DNA from: Calamus simplicifolius | Taxonomy: Eukaryota > Streptophyta > Magnoliopsida > Arecales > Arecaceae | Reading direction: 5' to 3' | DNA length: 64,000 bases | Assembly (NCBI GenBank): GCA_900491605.1 | Contig: UESW01000051.1 | Location: 1 to 64,000, forward strand | Shown: piece after piece, positions 11,401 to 23,163 of the stretch | Layout of the letters: every line of letters starts with the position of its first letter | Position numbering within the stretch: position 1 is the first letter of the stretch | Notes under the pieces: model-generated | The model's input: the letters and a program-made list of their open reading frames with translations, nothing else | Databases searched by the model: none | Told to the model about the DNA's origin: nothing | Program-made: the position numbers and the translations under genes

Positions 11401-12530
11401 TAAATTTTTTTTTTGAAGGGGCCGGAGGGTCGGGAAAACCCCCCTAGTTGTTACTTTTTTTTAAAAAAAATTAAGTTGCCCATGTTTTAAACATATATTT
11501 ATAATTTTTTATTTATCATCAAATTATTTAAAATTATTTTCAAAAACAATAAAATATGATAGAATCTAATTTTTTTTGTTAATTTTTTTTATGAGTGTTA
11601 TTTTTTTTTTTTAATTGAAGGGGCCGGGGGTGGGGGAAAAGCCCCCTAGCTGTTACCAAAATTTTTTTTTTTAATTGAAGGGGCTCGAGAAGACAAAATG
11701 GGGCGGGGGGGTGGGGAGTTCCCGACCCCCCTGTTACCAAATTGTTTTTTTTTTTTTTTTTTTGACTGTGGCCTGGCCACCGTGGCCGGAGAAGACAAAA
11801 TGGGGGGGGGGGGTCCCACCGCCCCCCTCCCCGTTACCCAATATTTTTTTTTTTTGACTGCGGCCTGGCCACCATGGCCAGGCCACTGCCGGCCATGGCA
11901 GCGGCCGTGGCCGGCTTCTCTGGCCGCGGCCACGGCCGTGGCCGGAGAAGACAAAATGGGGGGGGTGGGTCTTTTTTTTTTTGACTGTGGCCTGGCCACC
12001 GTGGCCAGGCCACTGCCGGCCACGGCAGCGGCCGTGGCCGGAGAAGATGGCCACGGCAGTGGCCGTGGCCGGAGAAGATGGCCACGGCAGCAGCCGTGGC
12101 CTGAGAAGACAAAATGGGGGGGGGCCCGTTACCCAATTTTTTTTTTTTTACTGTGGCCTGGCCACCGTGGCCAGGCCACTGCCGGCCACGGCAGCGGCCG
12201 TATTCGGCTTCTCCGGCCGCGGCCACGGCCGTGGCCGGAGAAGACAAAATGGGGGGGCCCTGTTACCAAATTTTTTTTTTCTTTTTTTGACTGTGGCCTG
12301 GCCACCGTTGCCAGGCCACTGCCGGCCATGGCAGCGGCCGTGGCCGGAGAAGAAAAAATGGGGGTGGGGGGTTTCCCCAACCCCCCGTAACCAAATTTTT
12401 TTTTTCTTTGACTGTGGCCTGGCCACCGTGGCCAGGCCACTGCCGGCCACGGCAGCTGCCGTGGCCGGAGAAGACGGCCACGGTCTTGGCCGTGGCCGAA
12501 GGAAAATTATTACAAAAAAAAAATTTTAAG
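11400..12530. repeat. GC-rich palindromic minisatellite inside CACTA-2
   Basis: Poly(T) runs alternate with GC-rich modules. Early units (from 11417, 11616 and 11672) read GAAGGGGC followed by a G-rich/C-rich pair and TGTTAC. From 11764 each unit has CTGGCCACCGTGGCCAGG, GGCCACTGCCGGCCA, GCAGCGGCCGTGGCCGG, then AGAAGACAAAATGGGG and a CCCC-GTTACC junction; starts are near 11764, 11856, 11981, 12150, 12289 and 12410. Most of each module is self-complementary around GGCC. Long open frames on both strands across this array come from repeat composition and are not genes. Confidence 0.85.
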
Positions 12531-12714
12531 AGGGTGGGGGGGCTTACCTCGGTCGAGAGTATACACCAGAGTTGGAGGAGACCGCTGGGGAGCCGAAGCA
12601 CCAGAGGGGGGGAGCCGGAGCAGCGGACGGTGGCAGCCGGATTTTTTTAGGGAGGGCGGCGGCTAGGTCAAGACGGGGAAGAAGAAGAGAAGGCCGGCCG
12701 AATGTATATATGAG

Positions 12715-13930
12715 AAATTAGCGACGTAATTTATTGCGTCGCTAATCGGTCGCAATTTTTTTAAAAAATTTATTATGTATTAGTGACGCAACAGTGCATC
12801 GCTAATCCATCGTTAATTCGGTTTTATTATATTTTATGAAAAAGGTTATGACGCAATTAATTGCGTCGCTAATGCGTCGCTAACTTGGCGCCAATATCCG
12901 GCAGAAAAATTATTTTTATTTTCTAAAAATTGCATCGCTAAGGCGTCGCAATATTTTTTTAATATTTTTAAATGATTAAAATAATAATTTATAACAATAA
13001 TTGCGACGCTTACAGTGCATCGCAAAAATTTTTGTATGCATCGCAAAAATTTTTCTAACTATTTCATTACATATATTTATCCAAAAAACATTGCGACGCA
13101 ACTAATGCGTCGCAATATTATACATGCATTATTTTTTTTTTAATATTTATAAATGATAAAAATTAAAATTTATGATAATAATTGCGACGCACAAATTGCA
13201 TTGCAATATTTTTTTTATACTTTTTCATTACATATATTTATAGAAAAAACATTGCAACGCAACTTATGCATCGCAATATTATATTTATTTTATTTATTAA
13301 TACTGATAAAAATTATATTTACTAAAAATAATTGCGACGCATACATTGCATCGCAAGATTTGTTTATTTTTTTCTTCGAAAATGCGTCGCTACGGCATCG
13401 CAATAATTTTTTAATATTTATAAATGATAATATATATAATTTATGATAATAATTGCGATGCACAAATTGCATTGCAATATTTTTTAATACTTTTTTATTA
13501 CATATATTTATAGAAAAAATATTGCGATGCAACTTATGCGTCGCAATATTATATTTCTTTTATTTATTAATACTGATAAAAATTATATTTACTAAAAATA
13601 ATTACGACACATACATTGCGTCGCGATATTTGTTTATTTTTCTTCGAAAATGCATCGCTACGACGTTGCAATAATTTTTTAATATTTATAAATGATAATA
13701 TGTATAATTTATGATAATAATTGCAATGCACAAATTTCGTTGCAATATTTTTTTATATTTTTCATTACATATATTTATAGAAAAAACATTGCGATGCAAT
13801 TTGTGCATCGCAATTATTATATTTCTTTTATTTATTATTACTGATTAAAATTGTATTTACTAAAAATAATTGCGATGCATATATTGCGTTGCAATAATTG
13901 TTTATTTTTTTCTTCAAAATGCATCGCTAC
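12715..13930. repeat. CACTA-2 subterminal-type repeats, inner block
   Basis: GCGTCGC/GCGACGC/GCGATGC motifs in both orientations with AT spacers. From about 13080 a longer unit of roughly 250 bp recurs: ATTACATATATTTATAGAAA, then ATTGCGACGCAAC, TTATTAATACTGATAAAAAT and TTTACTAAAAATAATTGCG, seen near 13225, 13495 and 13765. This resembles a tandemly amplified subterminal segment. Confidence 0.75.
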
Positions 13931-15915
13931 GACGTCGCTACGGTTCGAGATCGCTGACGATCCGACGGTTGCCATCGATCCCAGCCCTGATCCTGATCCG
14001 CCATGACCGATCTCGGACCACGGCGATTGATCCGATTGGCAACGATCCAACGATTGTGATCGATCCAAGCCCTGATCCTGATCGGCCACGACCGATCCCG
14101 GACCGTTGTGATCGGTCCGAGATCGCTGATGATCTGATGGTTGCGATCGATCCAACCCCTGATCCCATTGGCCACGACCGATCTAGGACCATGGCGATCG
14201 GACCGATCGGCATCGATCCGACGGTTGCCATCGATCCAAGCCTTGATCGATCCCAGTCGGCGATGAAGGATCTCGGACCGTCGTGATCGTTCCGATAGGC
14301 GATAATCCAACGGCTGCGATCGATCCAAGCCGTGATCCTGATCGGCCACGACCGATCTCGGACCGTTGCAATCCATCCAAGATTGGCGATGATCCGACGG
14401 TTGCGATCGATTGAAGCCATAATCCTGATCGGCCATGACCGATCTCGGACCGTGCCGATTGGTCCGATCGGCGACGATCCGACGGTTGTGATCGATCCAG
14501 GCCCTGATCCCGATCGGCCATGACCGATCCCATACCGATGCGATCGGTCCGAGATCGCTGACGTTCCGATGGTTGCGATCGATCCAAGCCCTGATCCCGA
14601 TCGGCCACGACCGATCCCGAACTATGGCGATCGATCCGATCGGCGATGATCCGAAGATTGGGATCGATCCAAGCCCTAATCCTAATCGTCCACGATCGAT
14701 CTCGGACCGAGATCGATCGGACCGATCGGCGTCGATCTGACGGTTTCCATCGATCCCAACCCTGATCCTGATCCGCCATGACCGATCTCGGACCGCGGCG
14801 ATCGATCCGATCGGCGATGATCTGACGATTGCAATCGATCCAAGCCCTAATCCCGATCGGCCACGACCGATCCCGGACTGTTGCGATCGGTCCGAGATCG
14901 CTGACGATCCAACGGTTGCAATCGATCCAAGCCCTGATCCCGATCGGCCATGACCGATCCCATACCGTTGCAATCCGTCCGAGATCGGCAATGATCCAAT
15001 GGTTGTGATCGATCGAAGCCATGATCCCGATCGGCCACGACCGATCTCGGACCGTGGCGATCAGTCCGATCGGCAACGATCCGACGATTGCGATCGATCC
15101 AAGCCCTGATCCCGATCGGCCACGACCGATCCCGAACCGTTGCGATCGGTCCGAGATCGCTGACGATCGGACGGTTGCGATCGATCCAAGCCCTGATCCC
15201 GATTGGCCACGACCGATCGAGGACCATGGCGATCGGATCGATCGGCATCAATCCGATGATTGCCATCGATCCAAGCCCTGATCGATCCCGATCGGCGATG
15301 AACGATCTCGGACCATCATGATTGATCCGATAGGCGACAATCCGACGGTTGCGATCGATCCAGCCCGTGATCCCAATCGGCCACGACCGATCTCGGACCG
15401 TTGCAATCCGTCTGAGATCGGCGACGATCCGATGGTTGCGATCGATCGAAGCCATGATCCCGATCGGCCATGACCGATCTCGGACCGTGGCGATCGGTCC
15501 AATCGGCGATGATCCGACGGTTGCGATCGATCCAAGCCCTGATCTCGATCGGCCATGACCGATCCCAGACCAATGCGATCGGTCCAAGATCGTTGACGAT
15601 CCGATGGTTGCGATCGATCCAAGCCCTGATTTCGATCGGCCACGACCGATCCTGAACCGTTGCGATCAGTCCGAGATCGCTGATAATCCAATGGTTACGA
15701 TCGATCCAAGCCCTGATCCCGATCGGCCATGACCGATCTCGGACCGTGGCAATCTGTCCAATCACCGATGATCTGATTGTTGCGATCGATCCAAGCCGTG
15801 ATCCCGATCGGCCACGACCGATCTCGGACCGTGGTGATCGGTCCGATCGGTGACGATTCGATGGTTGCAATCGATCCAAGCCCTGATTCTGATCGGCCAC
15901 GATCGATTTTGGATC
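13930..15915. repeat. Satellite-like array of about 86-bp GATC-rich units inside CACTA-2
   Basis: A unit of about 85-90 bp repeats about 23 times. Its conserved parts are GCGATCGATCCAAGCCCTGA, TCCCGATCGGCCACGACCG, ATCTCGGACCGT and GATCGGTCCGATCGGCGA. Anchor positions of GATCCAAGCC-type sites (about 14060, 14146, 14231, 14321, 14406, 14493) give the period. Units are diverged, with variants such as GAGATCGCTGACGATCC and AGCCATGATCC alternating. The GC content is far above the neighbouring subterminal blocks. Stop codons are rare in the unit, so multi-frame open frames of up to 354 codons arise; I treat them as artefacts. Confidence 0.9.
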
Positions 15916-15919
15916 GATC

Positions 15920-16956
15920 GCTATTTGACATAATTAATTTTTTTAAAAACATTGCGACACAAAGGGTTGCATCGTATTTTTTTAATATGATAATTATATT
16001 ATAAAAAATTAATTTTATTTATAATAATTATGATGCAACAAGTGTGTCGCTAAATTAAAATATAATTTTTCTAATTTTCTGGTTTATTGCATCGCTAATG
16101 CGTCGCTATTTAACATAATTAATTTTTTAAAAAACCTTGCGATGCACTGAGTTGCGTCGCAATATTTTTTTCTCATCTTTATACTTTATAAAAATTAATT
16201 TTATTTCAATTATTTGCGACGCAATTGGTGCGTCGCTAAATTAAAAATAATTTTTATAATTTTCTGATTTATTGCGTCGCTAATGCATCGCTATTTAATA
16301 TATTTAATTTTTTAAATACATTGCGACGCACTGAGTTGCATCGCAATATTTTTTTCTAATATTTATAATTTATAAAATTTAATTTTATTTAAATTATTTG
16401 CAATGCAATTGGTGTGTCGCTAAATTAAAAATAATTTTTCTAATTTTCTGGTTTATTGCATCGCTAATGCGTCGCTATTTAATATATTTAATTTTTTTAA
16501 AAATATTGTGATGCACTGAGTTGCGTCGCAACATTTTTTTCTAATATTTATAATTTATAAAATTTAATTTTATTTAAATTATTTGCGACGCAATTGGTGC
16601 ATCGCTAAATTAAAAATAATTTTTCTAATTTTCTAGTTTATTGCATCACTAATGCGTCGCTATTTAACATATTTAATTCTTTTAAAAACATTGTGACGCA
16701 CTGAGTTGCATCGCAATATTTTTTTCCCATATTTATATTTTATAAAAAATTAATTTAAAAATATTGCGATGCATTATTTGCATCGCTAAATAAAAAAATT
16801 AATTTTTTTTGATTTTCTGGTTTATTGAGTCGCTAATGCGTCGCTAATTGCGTCGCAATATTTTGTTGTCACAGAGGCATCGCAAAGTGGTCTCAATTTA
16901 GCGACGCATAATTGCGTCGCTAAATTTGCGTCGCTATTTCAGTATTTTCTTGTAGT
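15920..16956. repeat. CACTA-2 subterminal repeats, right end
   Basis: About five copies of a roughly 180-bp unit: ATTGCGACGCACTGAGTTGC, TTTTTTTCTAATATTTATA, TTATTTGCGACGCAATTGG, CTAAATTAAAAATAATTTT, CTGGTTTATTGCATCGCTAA. The copies end in the outer 100 bp with AGCGACGCATAATTGCGTCG and the terminal repeat at 16945-16956. Confidence 0.8.
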
Positions 16957-17480
16957 ATACTCTAGTTACAATCAAATTGCAATAGCCCCAGAGGATCAAG
17001 AGAAGATAACATTTACTTGTCCATATGGAACCATCGCATATAGATGTATGCCATTTGGCTTGTGTAATGCACCATCTACCTTTCAAAAGTGCATGATTAG
17101 TATTTTCTCTGATATTGTAGAATGGTTCCTTGAGATTTTCATGGATGACTTTTTTATTTTTGGTTCTACTTTTTTTGAATGCCTATATCGCCTTAGACTG
17201 GTCTTAGAAAGATGCAAGAAAAGCATTTAGTACTAAATTGAGAGAAATGTCAATTTATGGTGAAGAAAGGTATTGTTCTTGACCATGCAATTTCAAATAG
17301 AGGTATAGAAGTAGACAAGACGAAAGTAGATTTGATTGCAAATCTTTCTCCACCTAAATTAGTTAAAGAAATAAGATCATTCCTTGATCATGCTGAATTT
17401 TATAGAAGATTTATCAGGAATTTTAGCAAAGTGGTTCAACCATTGACTAACCTATTAGCCAAAGAAGTCAAATTTGACTT
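16957..17480 (+). pseudogene. Athila-like RT, C-terminal half
   Basis: Resumes the motif broken at 8115: the next codons give S-S-Y-N-Q-I-A-I-A, then PEDQEKITFTCPYGT, MPFGLCNAPSTFQKCMISI and FMDDFFIFGSTF, where the catalytic YXDD box is FMDD. After stops near 17230 and 17236 the thumb follows (KGIVLDHAISNRGIEVDKTK, IRSFLDHAEFYRRFI). The box and order are normal; stop codons and substitutions such as LDHA for LGHA show decay. Confidence 0.8.
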
Positions 17481-18069
17481 CATATCTGAATGTCTTGAGT
17501 CTTTTGAATATTTAAAGAGAGAATTAACCTTAGCACCAATTGTTCACCCACCTGTATGGACTCAACCTTTTGAGCCAATGTGTGACGCATTCGATCATGC
17601 CATAGGAGCGATCCTAGGGAAAAGAATTGATAAGCTACCTTGAGTGATCTACTATGCTAGTAAGACCTTAAATGATGCACAGCTCAACTATTCTACCACT
17701 AAAAAAGAATTTTTAGCTATGATATTTGCACTAAAAAAATTTAGGTCTTACTTAGTGGGATCTTATGTAGTCTTCTATACTGATCACTATGTCAATAGGC
17801 ATCTTCTTTCAAAGAAGGATACCAAGGAATGCTTAATTAGATGGATCTTGCTCTTACAAGAATTTGACCTAGAGATCAGAGATAAAAAGGATACTGAAAA
17901 TGTAGTAGCTGATCATTTGTCTAGGTTAGCGATCACACCTACTGAAGAACTATCTGTCAATGAGTCCTTTCCTAATAAACAACTTATGTCTGCCACCATA
18001 GAACCATGGTACGCTGACATAGTCAATTACCTAGCCACTGGTCAGATTCCGATGCACTATAATGCTTAG
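17480..18069 (+). pseudogene. Athila-like RNase H
   Basis: Contains LAPIVHPPVWTQPFEPMCDA and HAIGAILGKRIDKLP, then after a TGA at 17641 IYYASKTLNDAQLNYSTTKK, VVFYTDHYVN, RWILLLQEFDLEIRDKK and VVADHLSRLA. Catalytic Asp/Glu positions (CDA, KKEF, TDH, ADHLSR) are recognisable. The gene would degrade the RNA strand during reverse transcription. Only one stop and one substitution (H-Y-V-N for H-A-A-L) are apparent. Confidence 0.8.
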
Positions 18070-18099
18070 GACAGAAATCGATTTCTCTTTCAAGTAAAA

Positions 18100-19275
18100 T
18101 ACATTATTTTGGATTACCCATATTTATTTAAATAATATCCTGACTTGATTATTAGGAGATGCATCCTAGATCAAGAAGTTAGAAGCATTTTATCCTTTTG
18201 CCATAACCAAGCTTGTGGTGGTCATTTTGGAACTAAAAAGACAGTGGCAAAGGTGCTCCAATATGGATTCTACTGGCCTAACCTATTCAAAGATGCTTAT
18301 AAATATTGTAAAAGTTGTGTTAGGTGCCAGAAAATAGGCCAAATCACAAAAAGAGATACGATGCCTATGATTCCAATATTGATTATAGAAATTTTTGATG
18401 TATGGGGAATTGACTTTATGGGACCGTTTTCAAAATCTTTTTAAATGAATATATTTTGATAGCCTTGGATAGAGGCAATACCTTGTAGAACTAATGATAG
18501 TAAAATTGTTGTAAAATTTCTCAAAGAGCATATTCTCTCTCGCTTTGGTATTCCAAGGGCTATCATCAGTGACCATGAAACACACTTCTGCAATAAATCA
18601 TTTGCATCACTAATAAGAAAGTATAACATTACCCATAAGATGGCCACACCTTATCACCGGCAAATGAGTGGACAAGTAGAAGTTACTAATTGACAAATCA
18701 AACAAATCCTAGAGAAGATCGTGAGCTCTAATAGAAAAGATTGGTCAGTGAAGCTAGTGGATGCACTTTGGGCGTATCGCACTGCCTTCAAGACAAATTT
18801 AGGAATGTCTCCTTATAGGCTTGTATTTGGTAAAGCATGTTACTTGCCAGTAGAATTAGAACATAAGGCAATGTGAGCCATAAAATAATTAAACATGGAT
18901 TTGGATACAATCGAAGACCAAAGAAAATTACAAGTGGATGAACTTGAGGAAATTAGAAACGAAGCATATAAGATTGCAAAAATTTATAAGGAGAGAATTA
19001 AAACCTTCCACGATGAAGCTATCTTTAGAAAATCTTTTACTCGTGGGCAAAAAGTTCTCTTATAGAATTCAAGGATTCACCTATTTTCAAAAAAATTAAG
19101 ATCTAGATGGACTGGCCAATACATAGTAAAAGAAGTCTTCCCACATGGAGCGATAAAAATTAAAAATCCAAGTAATTCTGCTATATTCAAAGTTAATGGA
19201 CAACGCTTGAAACCATTCTTAGAATTATCCATTGAAGAAGCTGGGGAGGATATGATCCTATATGAACCAGAGTAA
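18100..19275 (+). pseudogene. Athila-like integrase
   Basis: Zinc-binding start with ILSFCHNQACGGHFGTKKT and YCKSCVRCQKIG (HHCC motif), then the core: WGIDFMGPF (first catalytic Asp), FGIPRAIISDHETHFCN with the second Asp, and HQANGQ-type wording reduced to HRQMSGQVEVTN with the Glu. C-terminal part KLRSRWTGQYIVKEVFPHGA and NGQRLKPFLE ends at TAA 19273. Frame changes near 18445 and 19065 and stops at 18694 and 18877 break it. Confidence 0.75.
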
Positions 19276-20368
19276 GCCATAAAGTCTGGTTGAAGACGTT
19301 AAACTTAGTGCTTTTTGGGAGCCAACCCAAAATTTTATTTTTTGACCTTTATTTTAGTGATTCTTATTTTAAGGAAAAAGAGACTACTTCGCACGATCAC
19401 TCTAACATTACACGAGGCATATCTCGTCCAGATGGTGTTTTTTCTTATTTTATTCTTCCTTACTTCATTGAGGACAATGAAAATTAAGTTGGAAGATAAG
19501 AGAAACCTTTTTAAAAATTTTTTAAAAACACCTTGGCATTTTTAAAAAAAATTAAAATTTTTATAAATCATGTGTTATGAAAAAAATTCTTAAGCAAAAT
19601 TGACTAGAAAAAGATAATAGAGTTTGAAAGTATTGACTAATTACTGTAGAGAGTCAAGGAGTAGACTAGATGGTCAGACTTTTAGTAACCTACTTAGGTC
19701 ATCTAAATGCTATTAGCACTTTTATTGCATATGCACACTGACAAGGTAAATTAGGAATTAGTTGTAAGGACAGTTGGAAATTTAATTATTACTAAAAATT
19801 GGTAATTAATATACACCCTAATAAGAAAAACTTGAATTTAAGAAAAGAGCTACATGTCTAATAAAATAATATATATATATATATAATAAGTCTAAACATT
19901 AATTTTTCATCGAGTAACCGGACACCTTCCATCTAAGTAAGCATTGTTGTTCGCATCAAAAAGTGGGCAATGTAAAGATATTGCTAAAAAAATTTAAATA
20001 TAAATAAATAAATATATAATATATATCAGGCAGTGTGAAAGCTATCTTAGTTCATGTGCTTAATTTAAGGGTGTATAAAAAATTAACCAAAGTGATAAGC
20101 GAAGATATCATTGTTTCTTATAAGCTAGTACCGAAATGCTAAGTTAGCCATCACAAACATAAGTGTTGTAGATCTATAGATGAACTCTAAGAAAGTTTTT
20201 GACAGTTCTGACTATAAAATTTACTTCAGAAACTTAATACTTAGTTAGTAATACTGGCTAGCTTCTTTCAACCTTAAGCCTATATTTAATTTTACAAAAG
20301 AGAATTATAGTGACGCATGGTTTTATTTTAATTACATTGCTAAGTAACTAGCAATGATTAAGTTGGAG
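19276..20368 (+). other. Non-coding spacer of the Athila-like element
   Basis: AT-rich with no coding frame over about 76 codons. It ends with AAGTTGGAGGATG at about 20360-20372, a purine-rich stretch in the place of the polypurine tract just before the presumed 3' LTR. Confidence 0.5.
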
Positions 20369-21435
20369 GATGCGATAAGTCTATTTATTATTCTAACTTA
20401 ACCATTAAAATAAATATTAATTACTTTAAATTTATTAAGAATTGATACTTTTTATGAATGTTTGCAGAAAAGGAGCCTATAGATGGAAGGAGCTCAATTT
20501 TTGGAGTCCAACAATACATATGGCACTCAAATTAGGACTCGATTTGCCCAAAAAGAAAGAAAGAGATAATTTCGCATGATTTTTGGTGCAAACTAAGGTA
20601 GGTGATGTTGAACGAATGGCAAAAAAATTTTCTCATGATATTTAAATGATCTTGAGTGCTCAATTGACTCCAACTTTGACTAGGAGGAAGCACTAGACAA
20701 GATCTATAAAAGGAGGACTTCAGGCAATTGTTAGAGGGGAGGAGTTTCTACAAAGCTCTTTTATTCTTCTTTTATTTAGATTATTGTATTTAGGCCTAGG
20801 AGAGAAAAATTTTGATGGGAATGCTGGTGGCAGCAATGCGTGGCTAAATTCCTTTAACTTGGGATGATGATGAAGCCTGTAATCATGTTTTATCTTTCTT
20901 TTTGTTCTTAATTTCTATGCAATAAAAATTATGCTCTTCTTTATTATATGTTTTGAGTTATTTTTCTGATCGAGGTTTTGATCTGGCATATACTGCCTAT
21001 ACCCTTTATCGATGTACCATGACCTTAGGATACGGTACATGCCTAAGAGAGACATATCGTAGTATGATAGATTAGACCCTTAACCTTACAATTATTAGAT
21101 AGTTTATACTCTAAGCGGACGTGCCATGATCTCCTGATATGGTCTGTGCCTAGCAAGAGATAAATTATTCTAATTTTAAATTTATAAAAAAATTATTACT
21201 ATTGCAACATAAAAAAAAGAAGATAAAACATGTTTGCATGATGGATTCGAATTCCTGAGTTGCTTCTCCTGTTGATTGAATTTCATTAATTAATTAGTTG
21301 TTATCTTTTAATAACTGCTATTCTTAATATAATCCTCTATAGATAAATTTTCTTTTTTTTCATAAAATAATTGCACTTGATCCCCGAGGATATAATCCCG
21401 ATTCACCACTGGCTATAGTAATGAGTAGGCTTAAT
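20369..21435 (+). repeat. Probable 3' LTR of the Athila-like element
   Basis: Begins after the purine-rich tract with TGCGATAAGTC and includes GATCCCCGAGGATATAATCCC at about 21380, a wording typical of the LTR end region of Athila/Tat-type elements. No 5' LTR is present for comparison, so both borders are approximate. Confidence 0.45.
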
Positions 21436-21439
21436 TTTT

Positions 21440-22872
21440 GACTGCCAATAATAGCAATCAGTCAGTGCTATGACATACTCCTACACCTCCTTCTGGTTGA
21501 GCGTGTCGGCCACCTAATTATGCCGACTAGGCCGATGCACCTAGGTGAAGTTGAATTCCACCGAAACTTCTTACCATCAAGCCTGCTTTGACAATAACTT
21601 CTTCTAGGTCTTAAAGTAGGTGTTGATGACATTATCGGTGATGATTGTGAACCTCGTTCCTTACAGATAATGCTGCCAAGTGTGTTATCTCCTTCTTATG
21701 GGCCGAATATCACTACTTGGTCTCCTTAAACTTCCTACTTTCATATGCAACCGAATATCCCATCTGCATCTAGACTCCTTTTAGGGCCCGGCCAAATGCA
21801 TCATGTGCACTTCGAACGGGCTATCGAAGTTAGGTAGCTACTAAACTAACTCCGAGGACATTGCCAGTTTCAATTGCTCAAAGGCTGCTTGATAGGCTTT
21901 GGACTGTGCCTACCACTGATCCTTTTTCAGCAAGTCGATCAAGGGGCTAACCCTTAATAAACCTCCTGTAATAGTTAGCTAGGCCTAGGAATGACCTGAG
22001 TTCCATCACCATAGTGGGCATCAACCAGTCTATAATGGCTTGGACCTTCTTCTCATCCATTCTGATCTTCCTTTGGTTGATCTTGTGCCCTCTAAACAAG
22101 ATCTCATGGTGATAGAATTCAAAATTTTCCTTTTTAACAAAGAGTCGATGTTCTCTCAGCCCCGAGAGAACATGCCACAAGTGCTCTATGTGCTTAATTA
22201 AGGATCTACTATAGATCATGACGTCGTCAATGCAGACACCACGAACTCGTCTAGCAAGTCATAGAGCACATTCGACATCAGGTTGAAAAAGATTGTTGAT
22301 GCATTGGTCAGGCCGAACAACGTGATAAGGAACTCAAATGACCCATACCTTGTCATGTAGTTCATCTTAGCCTCATCTCTTGCGGCTATCCTTACTTGCT
22401 AATAACCTGAATGTAGGTCGAGTTTGGTGAAAAACTCAGCCTTGGAAAATCGGTCGAAGAGGTATGCTACATTGGGCACCGGGTACTTATTCTTGATGGT
22501 GATCTTGTTAAGTGCCTGGTAGTCCATGCACATCCTCAACATTCCATCTTCCTTCCTTTGAAACAAGACCGACATGCCATAGGGAACCTTGGAGAGTTGT
22601 TTCAGCCCAATGACCAACAACTCATCCAGCTACACTTGGAGCTTGAGTAGCTCTGAAGGTGTCATGCAGTAGGGCTCCTTGGCTGACAATCGCACGCCAA
22701 GCTCCAACTCAATGTAATGGTTGCATGCCCACCTAGGTAGGAGCTCCTTTGGGAGTTCGATCAACATAACGTTGGCGTATTCTTTCAAGACCTCCCCCAC
22801 TTCATCTGGACCTCCGCATTTACATCTGGCTAGATCTAGATGAGGGTTGCTACATAAGTGACGCGCCCCTTG
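21440..22872 (-). pseudogene. Gypsy-A pol part: RT and RNase H
   Basis: Minus strand from 22872 down: EVLKEYANVMLIELPKELLP, then a gap over a stop to VPYGMSVLFQRKEDGMLRMC, YQALNKITIKNKYPVPNV and FFTKLDLHSGY, all chromovirus-type RT motifs. Below 22380 follow LREHRLFVKKENFEFYHHE and LRSFLGLANYYRRFI, then a decayed RNase H with GTRFTIITDNV near 21640. Many stops and frame changes. The catalytic YXDD region is damaged by frame changes near 22230. It stops at the Athila LTR; its upstream part continues at 28247 beyond copia-1. Confidence 0.75.
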
Positions 22873-23150
22873 TGTTGGGATTGTTTCCAACATATTATTT
22901 TTAGAAGAGAAATCAGGGTAGAGAAAGGTTTACTCTCAAGAAAAAAATATATCTATATTTTCATTAAACACATCACCATATAAATATTATTTCTTGGTTC
23001 TACGGATAAATATAATGCATCTTATGATCTTATCCATCTGAGGCTACCACACCAAAGCATAATAAGATAGGCCCATTATGTAAAATCCCAACAAAGACTA
23101 AATAAAATAAAATAAAATACTAAAAAACTAACAATCATTATATTCTAACA
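22873..23150 (-). repeat. Copia-1 3' LTR
   Basis: 278 bp, TGTTGG at the left and CTAACA at the right on the plus strand, so it keeps TG...CA. It is similar to 27973-28246 with several indels, which points to an old insertion. Confidence 0.85.
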
Positions 23151-23163
23151 CTTTCTTTAATGG
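23151..23163 (-). promoter_or_regulatory. Copia-1 polypurine tract
   Basis: On the minus strand CCATTAAAGAAAG lies directly against the 3' LTR, the expected site of plus-strand DNA priming. Confidence 0.6.

Larger units (their letters stand above)
8116..16956 (-). mobile_element. CACTA-2: internally rearranged CACTA transposon, 8.84 kb
   Basis: Starts CACTACAAGAAAA at 8116 and ends TTTTCTTGTAGT at 16956, a 12-bp inverted terminal repeat. ATA precedes (8113-8115) and ATA follows (16957-16959), giving a 3-bp target duplication typical of the superfamily. Its TNP1-like gene and a stub of TNP2 run on the minus strand and are near-copies of those in CACTA-1. Most of TNP2 is replaced by AT-rich DNA, a GC-rich palindromic array, and an 86-bp satellite between two blocks of subterminal repeats, so it would be non-autonomous. 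Confidence 0.88.
6890..21435 (+). mobile_element. Athila-like Ty3/gypsy element, 5'-truncated, split by CACTA-2
   Basis: Plus-strand order is protease, RT (interrupted 8116-16956), RNase H, integrase, a long non-coding spacer and a 3' LTR. Gag and the 5' LTR are absent. RT motifs such as MPFGLCNAPSTFQKCM and the RNase H wording VIYYASKTLND fit the Athila branch of non-chromoviral gypsy elements, as does the long spacer between integrase and LTR. Right border near 21435, where minus-strand gypsy-A RNase H begins, is approximate. Confidence 0.7.

Noticed and set aside
11646..12650. Several overlapping 100-230-codon frames on both strands, rich in Gly, Arg, Trp and Pro
   Set aside because: They are translations of the GC-rich palindromic array; every frame is open because the unit lacks stops.
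13838..15952. Frames of up to 354 codons with DRSWPIGIRAWIDRN-type repeats
   Set aside because: Produced by the 86-bp satellite; frames coexist in several phases and have no start context or splice sites.
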